This document shows positions 35,646 to 45,403 of a stretch of DNA of 64,000 nt, one piece after another (the stretch's first letter is position 1; each line of letters opens with the position of its first letter). The notes under the pieces are model-generated. The model was given only the letters and a program-made list of their open reading frames with translations, was not told the origin of the DNA and ran no database searches. The translations under genes and the position numbers were made by a program. Source of the DNA: AC-69 sp963751665 (GTDB lineage: Bacteria; Actinomycetota; UBA4738; HRBIN12); NCBI GenBank assembly GCA_963751665.1, contig CAVVVF010000001.1:124001-188000 (forward strand), in the 5' to 3' direction.

Positions 35646-37355
35646 ATGAGGATGTCCCGGCTCTTCGCTCGCACGCTCCGTGAGGATCCGAGCGAGGCCG
35701 AGGCGCCCTCGCACCGGCTGCTTCTCCGCGCCGCGTACATCCGCCAGGTGATGGCCGGGGTGTACACGATGCTCCCGCTCGGCCTGCGGACGATGCGCAG
35801 GATCGAGCGCATCGTCCGCGAGGAGATGGACGGCTCCGGGGCGCAAGAGATCCGGATGCCGATCATCCTTCCCGCGGAGCCGTGGAAGGTCACCGGCCGA
35901 TGGCAGGCCTACGGCGAGACCATGTTCAAGCTGGTCGACCGGCACGGGCGAGAGCTGGGGCTGGGCCCGACCCACGAGGAGGTCGTGGCGCCGCTCGTCG
36001 CCGGGGAGCTCCCCTCGTACCGTGACCTGCCGGTCAACCTGTACCAGATCGAGTGGAAGTACCGGGACGAGTACCGGCCCCGGTTCGGGCTCCTGCGGGT
36101 GCGGGAGTTCCTGATGAAGGACGCGTACTCCTTCGACCGGGACGGCGAAGGATTGCGGGCCGCCTATGACACGATGCTCCAGGCGTACCGGCGCGTGTTC
36201 GATCGATGCGGCCTCACGTACGTGATCGTGGAGGCGGACCCCGGCACGATCGGCGGCGGGGTGAACCACGAGTTCATGGCCCACGCCGACGTGGGGGAGG
36301 ACCTGTACGTCGCGTGCCCGAACGGCGATTACCTGGCGGACCTGGAGGCGGCGACGCTCCGCCCGCCCGAGCCCGCCGACACGACCGACCTCGAGCCTCT
36401 CACCGAGGTCTCCACCCCGTCGGCAGCGACGATCGAGGCCGTCTCGAAGCTGCTGGGCCGGCCGGCATCGCACATGCTGAAGTGCATCCTGTTCGACGTG
36501 GGCGGACGGGCCGTGGCGGTGCTCGTCCCTGGCGACCGGGAGGTGAACGAGACCAAGCTGGCGCGCCGGTTCTTCCCCGTCCCGGTCCGCCGGTTCGAGG
36601 ACGCCGACTTCGCCTCCCTCGGACTGGTCAAGGGCTACGTGGGACCGCAGGGGCTGCCCGACGACGTCACGATCCTTGCCGACCACTCGGTCCGCGGAGG
36701 GAAGGACTGGGTGACCGGCGCGAACAAGGCGGAGCACCACGTGGCCGGGGCCAATGTCGGGCGCGACTTCCGCGTCGACGAGTACGCCGACCTGGTGCAG
36801 ATCCGGGCGGGCGATCCCTGCCCAGCCTGCGGCCAGCCGCTTCGCATCGAACGGTCGATCGTTATCGGGCACATCTACCAGCTCGGCACGACCTACAGCG
36901 AGCCGCTCAAGGCGACGTTCGTCGACGAGGACGGCACGGAGCGGCCGTACGTCATGGGCTGCTACGGCCTGGGGATCACCCGGACCATCGCGGCGGCCGT
37001 GGAGCAGAACCACGACGAGCACGGGATCAGGTGGCCCAAGGCCCTGGCGCCGTTCGAAGTCGTGGTGATCGTGGCCAACCGAGACGACCAGCAGGTGACG
37101 GCGGAGGGGGAGCGGATCTACCTCGAGCTCGCCGGGCTCGGCGTGGAGGCTCTGTTCGACGACCGAGATGAGTCGGCCGGGGTGAAGTTCGCCGACGCCG
37201 ACCTGATGGGGTTCCCGGTGCAGCTCGTGGTGGGGCGTCGGGGCGTGGACGCGGGGACGACCGACCTCAAGCTGCGGGCGACCGGCGAGCGGTCCACGGC
37301 GCCGCTGGACCGGGCGGCACAGGCCGCCGCCGACCTGTTGGCCGGGGCGCCGTAG
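35646..37355 (+). CDS. proS: Prolyl-tRNA synthetase (bacterial type with editing domain)
   Basis: Class II synthetase, intact, 569 residues, the usual length of the bacterial form with an inserted editing domain. Motif 1 region (YTMLPLGLRTMRRIERIVREE), motif 2 (YQIEWKYRDEYRPRFGLLR, VREFLMKDAYSFD), the INS editing domain around residues 230-390 (SKLLGRPASHMLKC, RRFFPVPVRRF, GANKAEHHVAGANVGRDF) and motif 3 (VMGCYGLGITRTIAAAVEQ), then the anticodon-binding domain. Follows ispG in many actinobacteria, here with trpEG and a secreted-protein gene between. Confidence 0.96.
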   Translation: MRMSRLFARTLREDPSEAEAPSHRLLLRAAYIRQVMAGVYTMLPLGLRTMRRIERIVREEMDGSGAQEIRMPIILPAEPWKVTGRWQAYGETMFKLVDRHGRELGLGPTHEEVVAPLVAGELPSYRDLPVNLYQIEWKYRDEYRPRFGLLRVREFLMKDAYSFDRDGEGLRAAYDTMLQAYRRVFDRCGLTYVIVEADPGTIGGGVNHEFMAHADVGEDLYVACPNGDYLADLEAATLRPPEPADTTDLEPLTEVSTPSAATIEAVSKLLGRPASHMLKCILFDVGGRAVAVLVPGDREVNETKLARRFFPVPVRRFEDADFASLGLVKGYVGPQGLPDDVTILADHSVRGGKDWVTGANKAEHHVAGANVGRDFRVDEYADLVQIRAGDPCPACGQPLRIERSIVIGHIYQLGTTYSEPLKATFVDEDGTERPYVMGCYGLGITRTIAAAVEQNHDEHGIRWPKALAPFEVVVIVANRDDQQVTAEGERIYLELAGLGVEALFDDRDESAGVKFADADLMGFPVQLVVGRRGVDAGTTDLKLRATGERSTAPLDRAAQAAADLLAGAP

Positions 37356-37374
37356 CCCCGGTACGCTCGGCGGC

Positions 37375-37656
37375 ATGGCCGTCGCCGTGCCCGGGCCGCT
37401 GAGGGACTTCGTGAAGCTCCATCCGGAGGTCGAGGCCGTGCTGCAGCACGTGGGCCTTCGGACATGGGACCTGCTCCTCATCGACCTCGACGGCAACTGG
37501 GTCCGCGACGAGTTTCCCTCCGAGGAGCGGGCCGAGGCGGCCTGCCGGGCCCTCGGTATCCGGATGCACCGTGGATGGGACGATCCCCGGATGGCCAGGA
37601 GGATGGGCCGGCGGGACCACTGGAACCGTCCCGGGGGCCAGCGCCGGGCCCTCTGA
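37375..37656 (+). CDS. Small protein of unknown function
   Basis: 93 residues from ATG 37375, preceded by a TACGCT box 6-7 bases upstream (near 37363-37368), the leaderless pattern seen elsewhere. N-terminal acidic/amphipathic half (DLLLIDLDGNWVRDEF) and a very basic C-terminus rich in Arg/Trp/His (MHRGWDDPRMARRMGRRDHW), which may bind nucleic acid. No family recognised. It sits between proS and the rimP operon; codon usage matches its neighbours. Confidence 0.6.
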   Translation: MAVAVPGPLRDFVKLHPEVEAVLQHVGLRTWDLLLIDLDGNWVRDEFPSEERAEAACRALGIRMHRGWDDPRMARRMGRRDHWNRPGGQRRAL

Positions 37657-37692
37657 GGCGTCCACCGCCTCTCTTCAGAACAACGGGTTCGG

Positions 37693-37698
37693 TATACT
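37693..37698 (+). promoter_or_regulatory. -10 box of the rimP-nusA-infB operon
   Basis: TATACT, the closest match to the consensus in the window, with the start of rimP 67 bases downstream. It begins a leader that carries a terminator-like hairpin. Confidence 0.6.
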
Positions 37699-37726
37699 CG
37701 AAACGCAAAGGAGCGGTTTCACCCGG

Positions 37727-37755
37727 AAGTGGGCGCTGCGCCCACTTTCTTTTTC
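37727..37755 (+). promoter_or_regulatory. Intrinsic-terminator-like attenuator in the rimP leader
   Basis: The stem AAGTGGGCGC / GCGCCCACTT (37727-37747) is followed at once by TTCTTTTTC, a true U-tract, the only good one in this GC-rich window. It lies between the promoter and the rimP ATG (37766), so it should end transcription before the operon unless overridden. Since the operon encodes NusA, which acts at hairpin pauses, feedback by NusA is an attractive explanation. Confidence 0.6.
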
Positions 37756-37765
37756 GAGGGGCGCG

Positions 37766-38227
37766 ATGGACGTGGAGGCGCTGGTCCGGCCGGTGGTCGA
37801 GTCGGCGGGGCTGGAGCTGTGGGAGGCCACCTTCCGAAAGGAGGGCGGCCGGATGGTGCTGCGGGTCGTGGTCGACCGCGAGGGAGGCGTCGACCTCGAC
37901 ACCATATCGGAGACCTCCCGGCGATTGTCGCGACGGCTGGACCTCGAGGACTTCGGGCCAGGCCGCTACGAGCTCGAGGTGAGCTCGCCGGGACTGGAGC
38001 GGCCACTCCGCCACCCGCGACACTTCGAGCGAAGCGTGGGAGCGAACGTGAAGGTGAAGACGGTGGGATCTATCGACGGCGCGAAGATGTACGAGGGCGC
38101 GCTGGTCTCGGCCGACGCGGAGGCGATCGTGATCGCCACCGACGGCGGAGAGTTGCGCGTCCCCTACGAGAACGTCGAGTCGGCGCGGACCGTCTTCGAG
38201 TGGGGACCCGACAGGAGTAGACGATGA
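37766..38227 (+). CDS. rimP: Ribosome maturation factor RimP
   Basis: Needed for 30S maturation. Intact, 153 residues. N-terminal alpha/beta domain (LVRPVVESAGLELWEATFRK, VLRVVVDREGGVDLDTI) with the signature YELEVSSPGLERPL, then an SH3-like C-terminal domain. Start ATG 37766; GAGGGGCG upstream is a modest ribosome-binding site. The stop overlaps the nusA ATG. Confidence 0.94.
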   Translation: MDVEALVRPVVESAGLELWEATFRKEGGRMVLRVVVDREGGVDLDTISETSRRLSRRLDLEDFGPGRYELEVSSPGLERPLRHPRHFERSVGANVKVKTVGSIDGAKMYEGALVSADAEAIVIATDGGELRVPYENVESARTVFEWGPDRSRR

Positions 38228-39378
38228 ATGCCGACATGATCGCGGCGCTCCGGGAGCTGGAGCGGGAGAAGGGGATCGCGTTCGAGACGATCCTGGCTGG
38301 TCTGGAGGAGGCAATGGCCTCCGCCTACAAGTCGTGGTGGAAGCAGCAGCATCCCGACCTCGAGGACGAGACCTTCGGCGTGCGGGCTTCGATCGATCCC
38401 GAGTCCGGCGACCTCCGGGTGTGGATCCAGGAGCTCGCCGAGACCGAGGAGGGCGAGCCCGAGGTGGTCTCGGAAAAGGAGGTCGAGGTCACCGACGAGT
38501 TCAAGGGCCGGATTGGCGCGCAGACGGCGAAGCAGGTCATCTTCCAGAAGCTCCGCGACGCCGAGCGCGAGATGACCTACGAGGAGTTCGCCGGCCGCGA
38601 GGGCGACGTCGTGACCGGGATCGTCCAGGCCCAGGAGCGGGACCGGCGGAGCATGCTGCTCGACCTGGGCAAGGTCGAGGCCCTGCTGCCCCACACGGAG
38701 CAGATCCCCTCCGAGCAGCTCCGCCACGGCGAGCGGGTGAAGGCTTACATCTCGGAGGTTCGTCGCGGCACGAAGGGACCGCAGATCGTCGTATCCCGGA
38801 GTCATCCCGGGCTACTCCGCAAGCTGTTCGAGATGGAGGTCCCCGAGATCGGGGAGGGGATCGTCGAGATCAAGGAGGTGGCTCGGGAGCCGGGACACCG
38901 CTCGAAGATCGCGGTGGCGTCGCGGGAGCCCGCGGTCGACCCGGTAGGGGCCTGCGTGGGTCCCAAGGGCTCGCGCGTGCGAATGGTCGTAAACGAACTC
39001 CGGGGCGAGAAGATCGACGTGGTGCCGTGGAGCGCCGACCCGGCGCAGTTCGTGGCGAACGCACTGCAGCCGGCGAAGGTGAAGGAGGTCATCACCGACC
39101 CCACCACCCAGACCGCCCTGGTCATCGTGCCCGACTATCAACTGTCGCTGGCCATCGGCAAGGAGGGCCAGAACGCGCGCCTGGCGGCCCGCCTCACCGG
39201 CTGGCGGATCGACATCAAGAGCGAGACGCAGCACGCCGAGGAGCTGCGCGCACCACGTGCGGCGCCTCCCACGACCGAAGTGGCCCCGCCCGAGGTCGAG
39301 GCGCCGATCAAGGTCGACGAGGAGCCCGCCACGGAGGAGCCCGCGCCCGCCGTGGTCGAGGAGACCGTCGAGGGCTGA
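38224..39378 (+). CDS. nusA: Transcription termination/antitermination factor NusA
   Basis: Binds RNA polymerase and nascent RNA to modulate pausing and termination. Intact, 384 residues: N-terminal polymerase-binding domain (KGIAFETILAGLEEAMASAY), S1 domain (GDVVTGIVQAQERDRRSMLLD), KH1 and KH2 (VGPKGSRVRMVVNELRGEKI; LAIGKEGQNARLAARLTGW). An acidic Pro/Glu/Val tail of about 45 residues replaces the C-terminal repeats of enterobacterial NusA, as usual in actinobacteria. Confidence 0.96.
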   Translation: MNADMIAALRELEREKGIAFETILAGLEEAMASAYKSWWKQQHPDLEDETFGVRASIDPESGDLRVWIQELAETEEGEPEVVSEKEVEVTDEFKGRIGAQTAKQVIFQKLRDAEREMTYEEFAGREGDVVTGIVQAQERDRRSMLLDLGKVEALLPHTEQIPSEQLRHGERVKAYISEVRRGTKGPQIVVSRSHPGLLRKLFEMEVPEIGEGIVEIKEVAREPGHRSKIAVASREPAVDPVGACVGPKGSRVRMVVNELRGEKIDVVPWSADPAQFVANALQPAKVKEVITDPTTQTALVIVPDYQLSLAIGKEGQNARLAARLTGWRIDIKSETQHAEELRAPRAAPPTTEVAPPEVEAPIKVDEEPATEEPAPAVVEETVEG

Positions 39379-39381
39379 GCG

Positions 39382-39669
39382 GTGGCTCCCCGCTCGGAGC
39401 CCGAACGGACCTGCATCGGCTGCCGGAAGACGGCGGGCAAGCGCGACCTCCTCAGGATCGTGCGGACGCCCCAGGGCGAGGTCAAGGTGGATGCGAGCGG
39501 CACGGCGCCGGGGCGAGGCGCATACCTCCACGCCGATCGGGCGTGTGTGACGGCGGCGATCGCGCGCGGGGCGGTGGCCAGGTCCATGCGGATGGGTCTG
39601 CGAGCTGAGGAAGCAGCTAGGCTAGGCGACGAGATCGAACGGGAGATCGAACGGGAAGTGCGGAGATGA
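39382..39669 (+). CDS. ylxR: YlxR-family RNA-binding protein
   Basis: 95 residues from GTG 39382, in the conserved nusA-ylxR-infB order. Family motif RTCIGCRKTAGKRDLLRIVR and GRGAYLHADRACV. YlxR homologues bind RNA or nucleoid-associated targets; exact role varies. The stop overlaps the infB ATG. Confidence 0.92.
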   Translation: MAPRSEPERTCIGCRKTAGKRDLLRIVRTPQGEVKVDASGTAPGRGAYLHADRACVTAAIARGAVARSMRMGLRAEEAARLGDEIEREIEREVRR

Positions 39670-41795
39670 GGGTTCACGAGCTGGCGAAGGAACTGGGGGT
39701 GACGAGCAAGGACCTGCTCGCCGCCCTCGAGGCAATGGGGTTCGAGGGCCGGACGGCGTCCTCCTCGGTCCCCGACGAGGCCGTCCCTCGCCTGCGGGCC
39801 TCGGGCGGCAAGGCCGTCCCCGGTGCCAAACCCAGGGCTGCCCGAGAGGAGCCGGTGGCCAGGGCTCGGGCCAGGCCGAAGGCCAAGGCCGAGCCCGAAC
39901 CGGAGGCCAAGCCGAAGCCGGCGGCCAAGGCCGCCCCGGCAGCAGCCGGCCGGTCCGACGGGGCCGCCACCGCGACGGTCGCCGTTCCCCCGGTCGCTCC
40001 CGCTGCCCAGGCGAAGCCGGCACCGGCGGCGGCAGCGCCGGCCAAGCCGTCGCTGCCGTCCCTCAAGGTCGTGCGGGGTTCGAGCGCGCAGGACCTGGCC
40101 GAGAAGGTCGGCCGGACCCCTGCCGACATCGTGAAGATCCTCCTCTCGCTCGGAGAGATGGTGACCGCGACGCAGTCGCTCTCGGACGAGGCCATCGCGC
40201 TCGTCGCCACGGAGCTCGGCTACGAGGCCGAGGTCGTCGGCTTCGAGGAGGAGGTCGAGGAGGAGCAGGTCGACGAGAGCCGCCTTCGGCCCCGGCCGCC
40301 GGTGGTGACCGTCATGGGACACGTCGACCACGGCAAGACGCTCCTGCTCGACGCCATCCGAAAGACCGATGTCGTCTCGCAGGAGTTCGGGGGCATCACC
40401 CAGCACATCGGGGCTTACCAGGTGCACGTGAACGGGCGAGAGATCACGTTCATCGACACGCCGGGCCACGAAGCCTTCACGGCGATGCGGGCTCGAGGGG
40501 CGCAGGTCACCGACATCGCGGTGCTCGTGGTGGCGGCCGACGACGGGGTCAAGCCGCAGACGGTCGAGGCCCTGGACCACGCGCGGGCCGCCGGGGTGCC
40601 GATCATCGTCGCCGTGAACAAGGTGGACAAGCCGGAAGCCGACCCGCAGCGGGTCCGCCAGCAGATGGTGGAGCTCGGCGTGGTGCCGGCGGAGTGGGGT
40701 GGCACCGTCGAGTTCGTCGACGTGTCGGCGAAAGCCCGGACCAACCTGGACAGCCTGCTCGAGACGATCCTGCTGGTCGCCGACATCGAGGAGCTGAAGG
40801 CCGATCCCGAGGGCCGGGCCCGCGGCGCGGTCATCGACGCCAACCTGGACAAGGGCCGGGGAGCGGTCGCGTCGGTGCTGGTGCAGAGGGGCTCGCTCGA
40901 CGTGGGGGATGCACTCGTCGCCGGCTCGGCCTGGGCCAAGGTCCGGGCCATGCTGGACGAGAACGGTCAGCCGGTGAAGGTGGCCGGCCCCAGCAAGCCG
41001 GTGCAGATCCTGGGGTGGTCGGCGGTGCCGAACGCCGGCGACGACTTCCGCGAGGTCGGGGACGAGCGCGAGGCCCGGCACCTGGCGCAGGAGCGGGAGG
41101 CCAAGTTCCGCGCGGCCGAGCTCGTGACCAGCCGGCCTCCCACCCTGCAGGAGCTCATGGCGCAGGCCCGCCAGGCCGAGGTCCCGGACCTGAACCTGGT
41201 GGTCAAGGCCGACGTCCAGGGCTCGCTGGGGGCCGTCGTGGACGCCTTCCTGAAGCTCCCGCAGGAGGAGGTCCGGGTGAACATCATCCACGGGGCCACC
41301 GGGGCGATCACCGAGAGCGACATCGCGCTGGCGATGGCGTCGAACGCCATCGTGGTCGGGTTCAACGTCCGCCCCGACGCGAACGCCCGGGAGCTCGCGG
41401 ACCGTGAGGGCGTCGACGTCCGGCTGTACCGGGTCATCTACGAGGCCATCGACGACATCCGAAGCGCCCTATCCGGCATGCTGAAGCCCGACGAGCAGGA
41501 GATCGAGCTCGGCCGGGCCGAGGTTCGGGCCCTGTTCCGGGTCCCCAGGATCGGCGTGGTGGCTGGTTCCTACGTGGTGTCGGGCAACATCACGCGCAAT
41601 TCGCGGGCCCGCGTGGTGCGCGATGGTGTGGTGGTGTACGAGGGCCGGATTGGTTCCCTCCGCCGGTTCAAGGACGACGTTCGGGAGGTTGCGGAGGGCT
41701 TCGAGTGCGGCATCTCGATCGAGAACTTCCAGGACGTCCACGAGGGCGACATCATCGAGGCGTACGAGGTCCGCGAGGTCGCCCGGCAGCTGTAG
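39666..41795 (+). CDS. infB: Translation initiation factor IF-2
   Basis: GTPase that brings initiator tRNA to the 30S subunit. Intact, 709 residues. N-terminal IF2N module (MRVHELAKELGVTSKDLLAAL), a Lys/Ala/Pro-rich linker (about residues 45-125), second IF2N, then the G domain: VTVMGHVDHGKTLLLDAIR (G1), GGITQHIGAYQV (G2), FIDTPGHEAFTAMRARGAQ (G3), NKVDK (G4), and domains II-IV. The linker is short for an actinobacterium. Confidence 0.97.
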   Translation: MRVHELAKELGVTSKDLLAALEAMGFEGRTASSSVPDEAVPRLRASGGKAVPGAKPRAAREEPVARARARPKAKAEPEPEAKPKPAAKAAPAAAGRSDGAATATVAVPPVAPAAQAKPAPAAAAPAKPSLPSLKVVRGSSAQDLAEKVGRTPADIVKILLSLGEMVTATQSLSDEAIALVATELGYEAEVVGFEEEVEEEQVDESRLRPRPPVVTVMGHVDHGKTLLLDAIRKTDVVSQEFGGITQHIGAYQVHVNGREITFIDTPGHEAFTAMRARGAQVTDIAVLVVAADDGVKPQTVEALDHARAAGVPIIVAVNKVDKPEADPQRVRQQMVELGVVPAEWGGTVEFVDVSAKARTNLDSLLETILLVADIEELKADPEGRARGAVIDANLDKGRGAVASVLVQRGSLDVGDALVAGSAWAKVRAMLDENGQPVKVAGPSKPVQILGWSAVPNAGDDFREVGDEREARHLAQEREAKFRAAELVTSRPPTLQELMAQARQAEVPDLNLVVKADVQGSLGAVVDAFLKLPQEEVRVNIIHGATGAITESDIALAMASNAIVVGFNVRPDANARELADREGVDVRLYRVIYEAIDDIRSALSGMLKPDEQEIELGRAEVRALFRVPRIGVVAGSYVVSGNITRNSRARVVRDGVVVYEGRIGSLRRFKDDVREVAEGFECGISIENFQDVHEGDIIEAYEVREVARQL

Positions 41796-41816
41796 GGGCC
41801 GCGCCCGGAGGGCCAG

Positions 41817-42110
41817 ATGCTCGTTGCGCTGGAACGGTTCGACTTGCGGATCCCCGGATGCGGGTCACTCAAGGAGAAGCGCCACGTGGTGAAGACGCTT
41901 ACCGGTGGGATCCGGTCCAAGTTCAACGTCGCGGTGGCCGAGGTGGACCACCACGACCTGTGGCAGCGGACGACGATCGCCGTGTCGGCCGTCTCGGGCG
42001 ACGAGTACCACGCGAAGCGGGTCATGCACGAGGTCGAGAAGTTCGTCGAGCGGTGGGCGGAGGTCGAGGTGATCGACGCGGACCTCACCCTGCACTCTCC
42101 CGATGACTGA
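41817..42110 (+). CDS. ylxP: YlxP/DUF503 family protein
   Basis: 97 residues from ATG 41817; family features ERFDLRIPGCGSLKEKRHVV and FNVAVAEVDHHDLWQRT. Small ferredoxin-like fold found between infB and rbfA; function not settled. Overlaps rbfA by 8 bases. Confidence 0.9.
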   Translation: MLVALERFDLRIPGCGSLKEKRHVVKTLTGGIRSKFNVAVAEVDHHDLWQRTTIAVSAVSGDEYHAKRVMHEVEKFVERWAEVEVIDADLTLHSPDD

Positions 42111-42453
42111 GGGGAAACGCCCGGAAAGGGTGTCGGAGGAGTTCCGGGAGATCCTGGCGGAGGAGATCCCCAAGCTGAAGGACCCCAGGATCGGCTTCGT
42201 CACCGTGACGCACGTGCGGGTGACCCCGGACCTCCGGCTGGCTCGGGTCTTCTACACGGCGCTGGGCGAAGAGAAGGAGCGCAAGGCCACGGCGGCCGGC
42301 CTCCGCTCGGCCCGGGCGCACCTCCGCCAGGTGATCGGCGGGCAGATCCGTATCAAGACCCTTCCGGACCTCGAGTTCGAGGAGGACCGGTCGATCGAGG
42401 CTGCCGACCGGATCGACCGGCTGATCCACGAGCTCCACGAGGGGGAGCGGTGA
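42103..42453 (+). CDS. rbfA: Ribosome-binding factor A
   Basis: 30S maturation factor with a KH-like fold. Intact, 116 residues: RPERVSEEFREILAEEI, DPRIGFVTVTHVRVTPDLRL, LRQVIGGQIRIKTLPDLEFE. The stop overlaps the nrnA GTG. Confidence 0.95.
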   Translation: MTEGKRPERVSEEFREILAEEIPKLKDPRIGFVTVTHVRVTPDLRLARVFYTALGEEKERKATAAGLRSARAHLRQVIGGQIRIKTLPDLEFEEDRSIEAADRIDRLIHELHEGER

Positions 42454-43425
42454 CCGACCAGCTGGCCGGGGCGGCCGAGGTCCTGTCGGGCGCGAAGGAG
42501 GTCGCGCTGGCCTGCCACGTGAACCCCGACACGGACGCGCTCGGCTCGATGCTGGGGCTGTCGATCCTCCTGCGGTCGCGCGGCGCCAACACCGTGTGCT
42601 CGTTCGCCAACGATCCGTTCGTCGTCCCTCGGTGGGCCGAGGTCCTGCCGGGCACCGACGCGCTTGTCCCACCGAAGGAGTTCCCCAAGGAGCCGGGGAT
42701 CATGGCGACGTGCGACGCCGCCTCCATGGACCGGCTGGGCTCGCTCGCCGCCACCGCGGCGCGGGCCAGCGAGCTGATCTGGATCGACCACCACGTGAGC
42801 AACGAGGGGTTGGGGACCATCCCCCTGATCGACCCGTCGGCCTCGTCGACCTGCGAGATGGTCTACCGGCTGGTACGGGCGATGGGGGGGAGCTGCCGGA
42901 CGAGGCGGCCATGTGCCTTTACGCCGGGGTCGTGACCGACACCGGGAGGTTCCAGTACGCGTCGGTCAGCCCGGACACCCTGCGCCTGGCGGCGGAGCTT
43001 CGTGAGCACCCGTTCGACCACACCCGGCTGGCCCAGGCGCTGTACGAGGACAACGCAACCACGTACCTGAAGCTTCTCGGCGTCGCGCTCCACCGCATCA
43101 CGCTGGCCGAGCAGGCCGACCTGGCATGGACGTACCTGACGCAGGCCGACCTGGCCGACGCCGGCGTGCACCCGAGCGAGACCGATGATCTCATCGACGT
43201 CGTCCGGACCGCGCGGGAGACCGACGTGGCCGCGGTGATGAAGCAGCAGCATGACGGGAGGTTCCGGGTCAGCCTGCGCTCGCGGGGGGGCCACGACGTG
43301 TCGAAGGTCGCGTCGACCTTCGGCGGAGGCGGCCACCGCCTGGCGTCGGGGTACACGTCGAACCACGGCCTGGCCGGGACGGTGGAACGGCTGGAGGCCG
43401 CCCTCCGGGGCGACCCCGTGGAGCC

Positions 43426-43429
<4 letters not shown>
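42450..43429 (+). CDS. nrnA: DHH-family nanoRNase / pAp phosphatase (one indel)
   Basis: Bifunctional oligoribonuclease and 3'-phosphoadenosine-5'-phosphate phosphatase in related bacteria. DHH motifs: ACHVNPDTDALGSMLGL, MATCDAAS, IWIDHHVSNEGLG, CLYAGVVTDTGRFQY, and the DHHA1 motif FGGGGHRLASGY. One break at the G7 run 42884-42890: an eighth G restores AMGGELPDEAAM. Start GTG 42450. Fits the rbfA-nrnA-truB order. Confidence 0.92.
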
Positions 43430-44272
<843 letters not shown>

Positions 44273-44283
44273 GCTTCGGTCTC

Positions 44284-45403
44284 ATGGCCGAACGGGACGC
44301 CCGAGCCGCACGCAAGAAGCTCATCTGGCGGGTCGTGCAGATCCTCGTCTCCGTCGTGCTCGTCGTGGCCATCTTCGCCTACGCCATCCCGAAGATCGCC
44401 GACTACGGGGCGGTGTGGCAGGCCTTCACCAACATGACCTGGCTCGAGCTCACGTCGCTGGTCGTGGCAACGGTCTTCAACCTGTTCACGTACTGGTGGC
44501 AGAACATGGCGTCGATCCCCGGGCTGGGGTTGTGGCAGGCGGCCGTGAACAACCAGACCACGACCTCGATCGCCGACACGATCCCGGGGGGCGGCTACAT
44601 CGCGGTCGGGGTCGGGTACACGATGTACCGGTCGTGGGGGTTCCCGACCTCGGTCATCGCCCTGTCCGCGCTGGTCACCGGGATCTGGAACGTGTTCATG
44701 AAGCTCGGCCTGCCCGTGGTCGCGCTCGCGATCCTGGCCGTGCAGGGCCAGGCGAGCGGGGGACTCGTGCTGGCCTCGTTGGTCGGCGTCGTCGTCCTGG
44801 CCGGCGGGGTCGTGCTGTTCGCGCTGGTGCTGTGGAAGAAGGAGTTCGCCCGCCGGATCGGGGACGCGCTGGGACGGGCCGTCTCGTTCCTGCTGCGGCT
44901 GATCCGAAGGCCGGCCCGTCGAGCACTGGGGAGAGGCGGCGGTCCGGTTCCGCCGGCAGACCATCGACCTGGTGTCCAAGCGGGGGATCGCGCTCACCGT
45001 GACCACCATCGTGAGCCACCTGGCGCTGTTCCTGGTCCTTTTGCTCGCCGTCCGCCACGTCGGCGTCTCCGAGACCGAGATCAGCACGGCCCAGGTCCTC
45101 GGCGTGTTCGCCTTCGGACGACTGGTGACGGCGCTGCCCCTCACGCCCGGTGGCCTCGGCCTGGTCGAGCTGAGCTACATCGGCGGCCTGATCCTGGCGG
45201 GCAGGGCACACGCGAACGTGCCGACGGAGGTCTTCCACGCCCAGGTGGCGGCGGCGGTCCTGGTGTTCCGCACGCTCACCTACGGGATCCAGATCCCGCT
45301 GGGAGCGTTCACCTATCTGATCTGGCGGCTCAACAAGAGTTGGCGGAAGCCCGTGGCGGCCGAGCACGAGCCGCAGGCCGCCGCCGCGGTCCCGCAGGCC
45401 TAG
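44284..45403 (+). CDS. YbhN/UPF0104-type (MprF flippase-like) membrane protein (one indel)
   Basis: About 370 residues with 7-8 predicted TM helices (VVQILVSVVLVVAIFAYA, VIALSALVTGIWNVFMKLGL, ALFLVLLLAVRHVGV, GIQIPLGAFTYLIWRL). The family motif PLTPGGLGLVELSYIGGLI near 45140-45190 and the Asn-Gln/Gly-rich segment TIPGGGYIAVGVGYTMYR match the lysylphosphatidylglycerol synthetase TM superfamily, whose members move lipids across the membrane. No synthetase domain is attached. One +1 shift near 44918. The TAG stop overlaps the stop of the convergent PAP2 gene. Confidence 0.82.
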
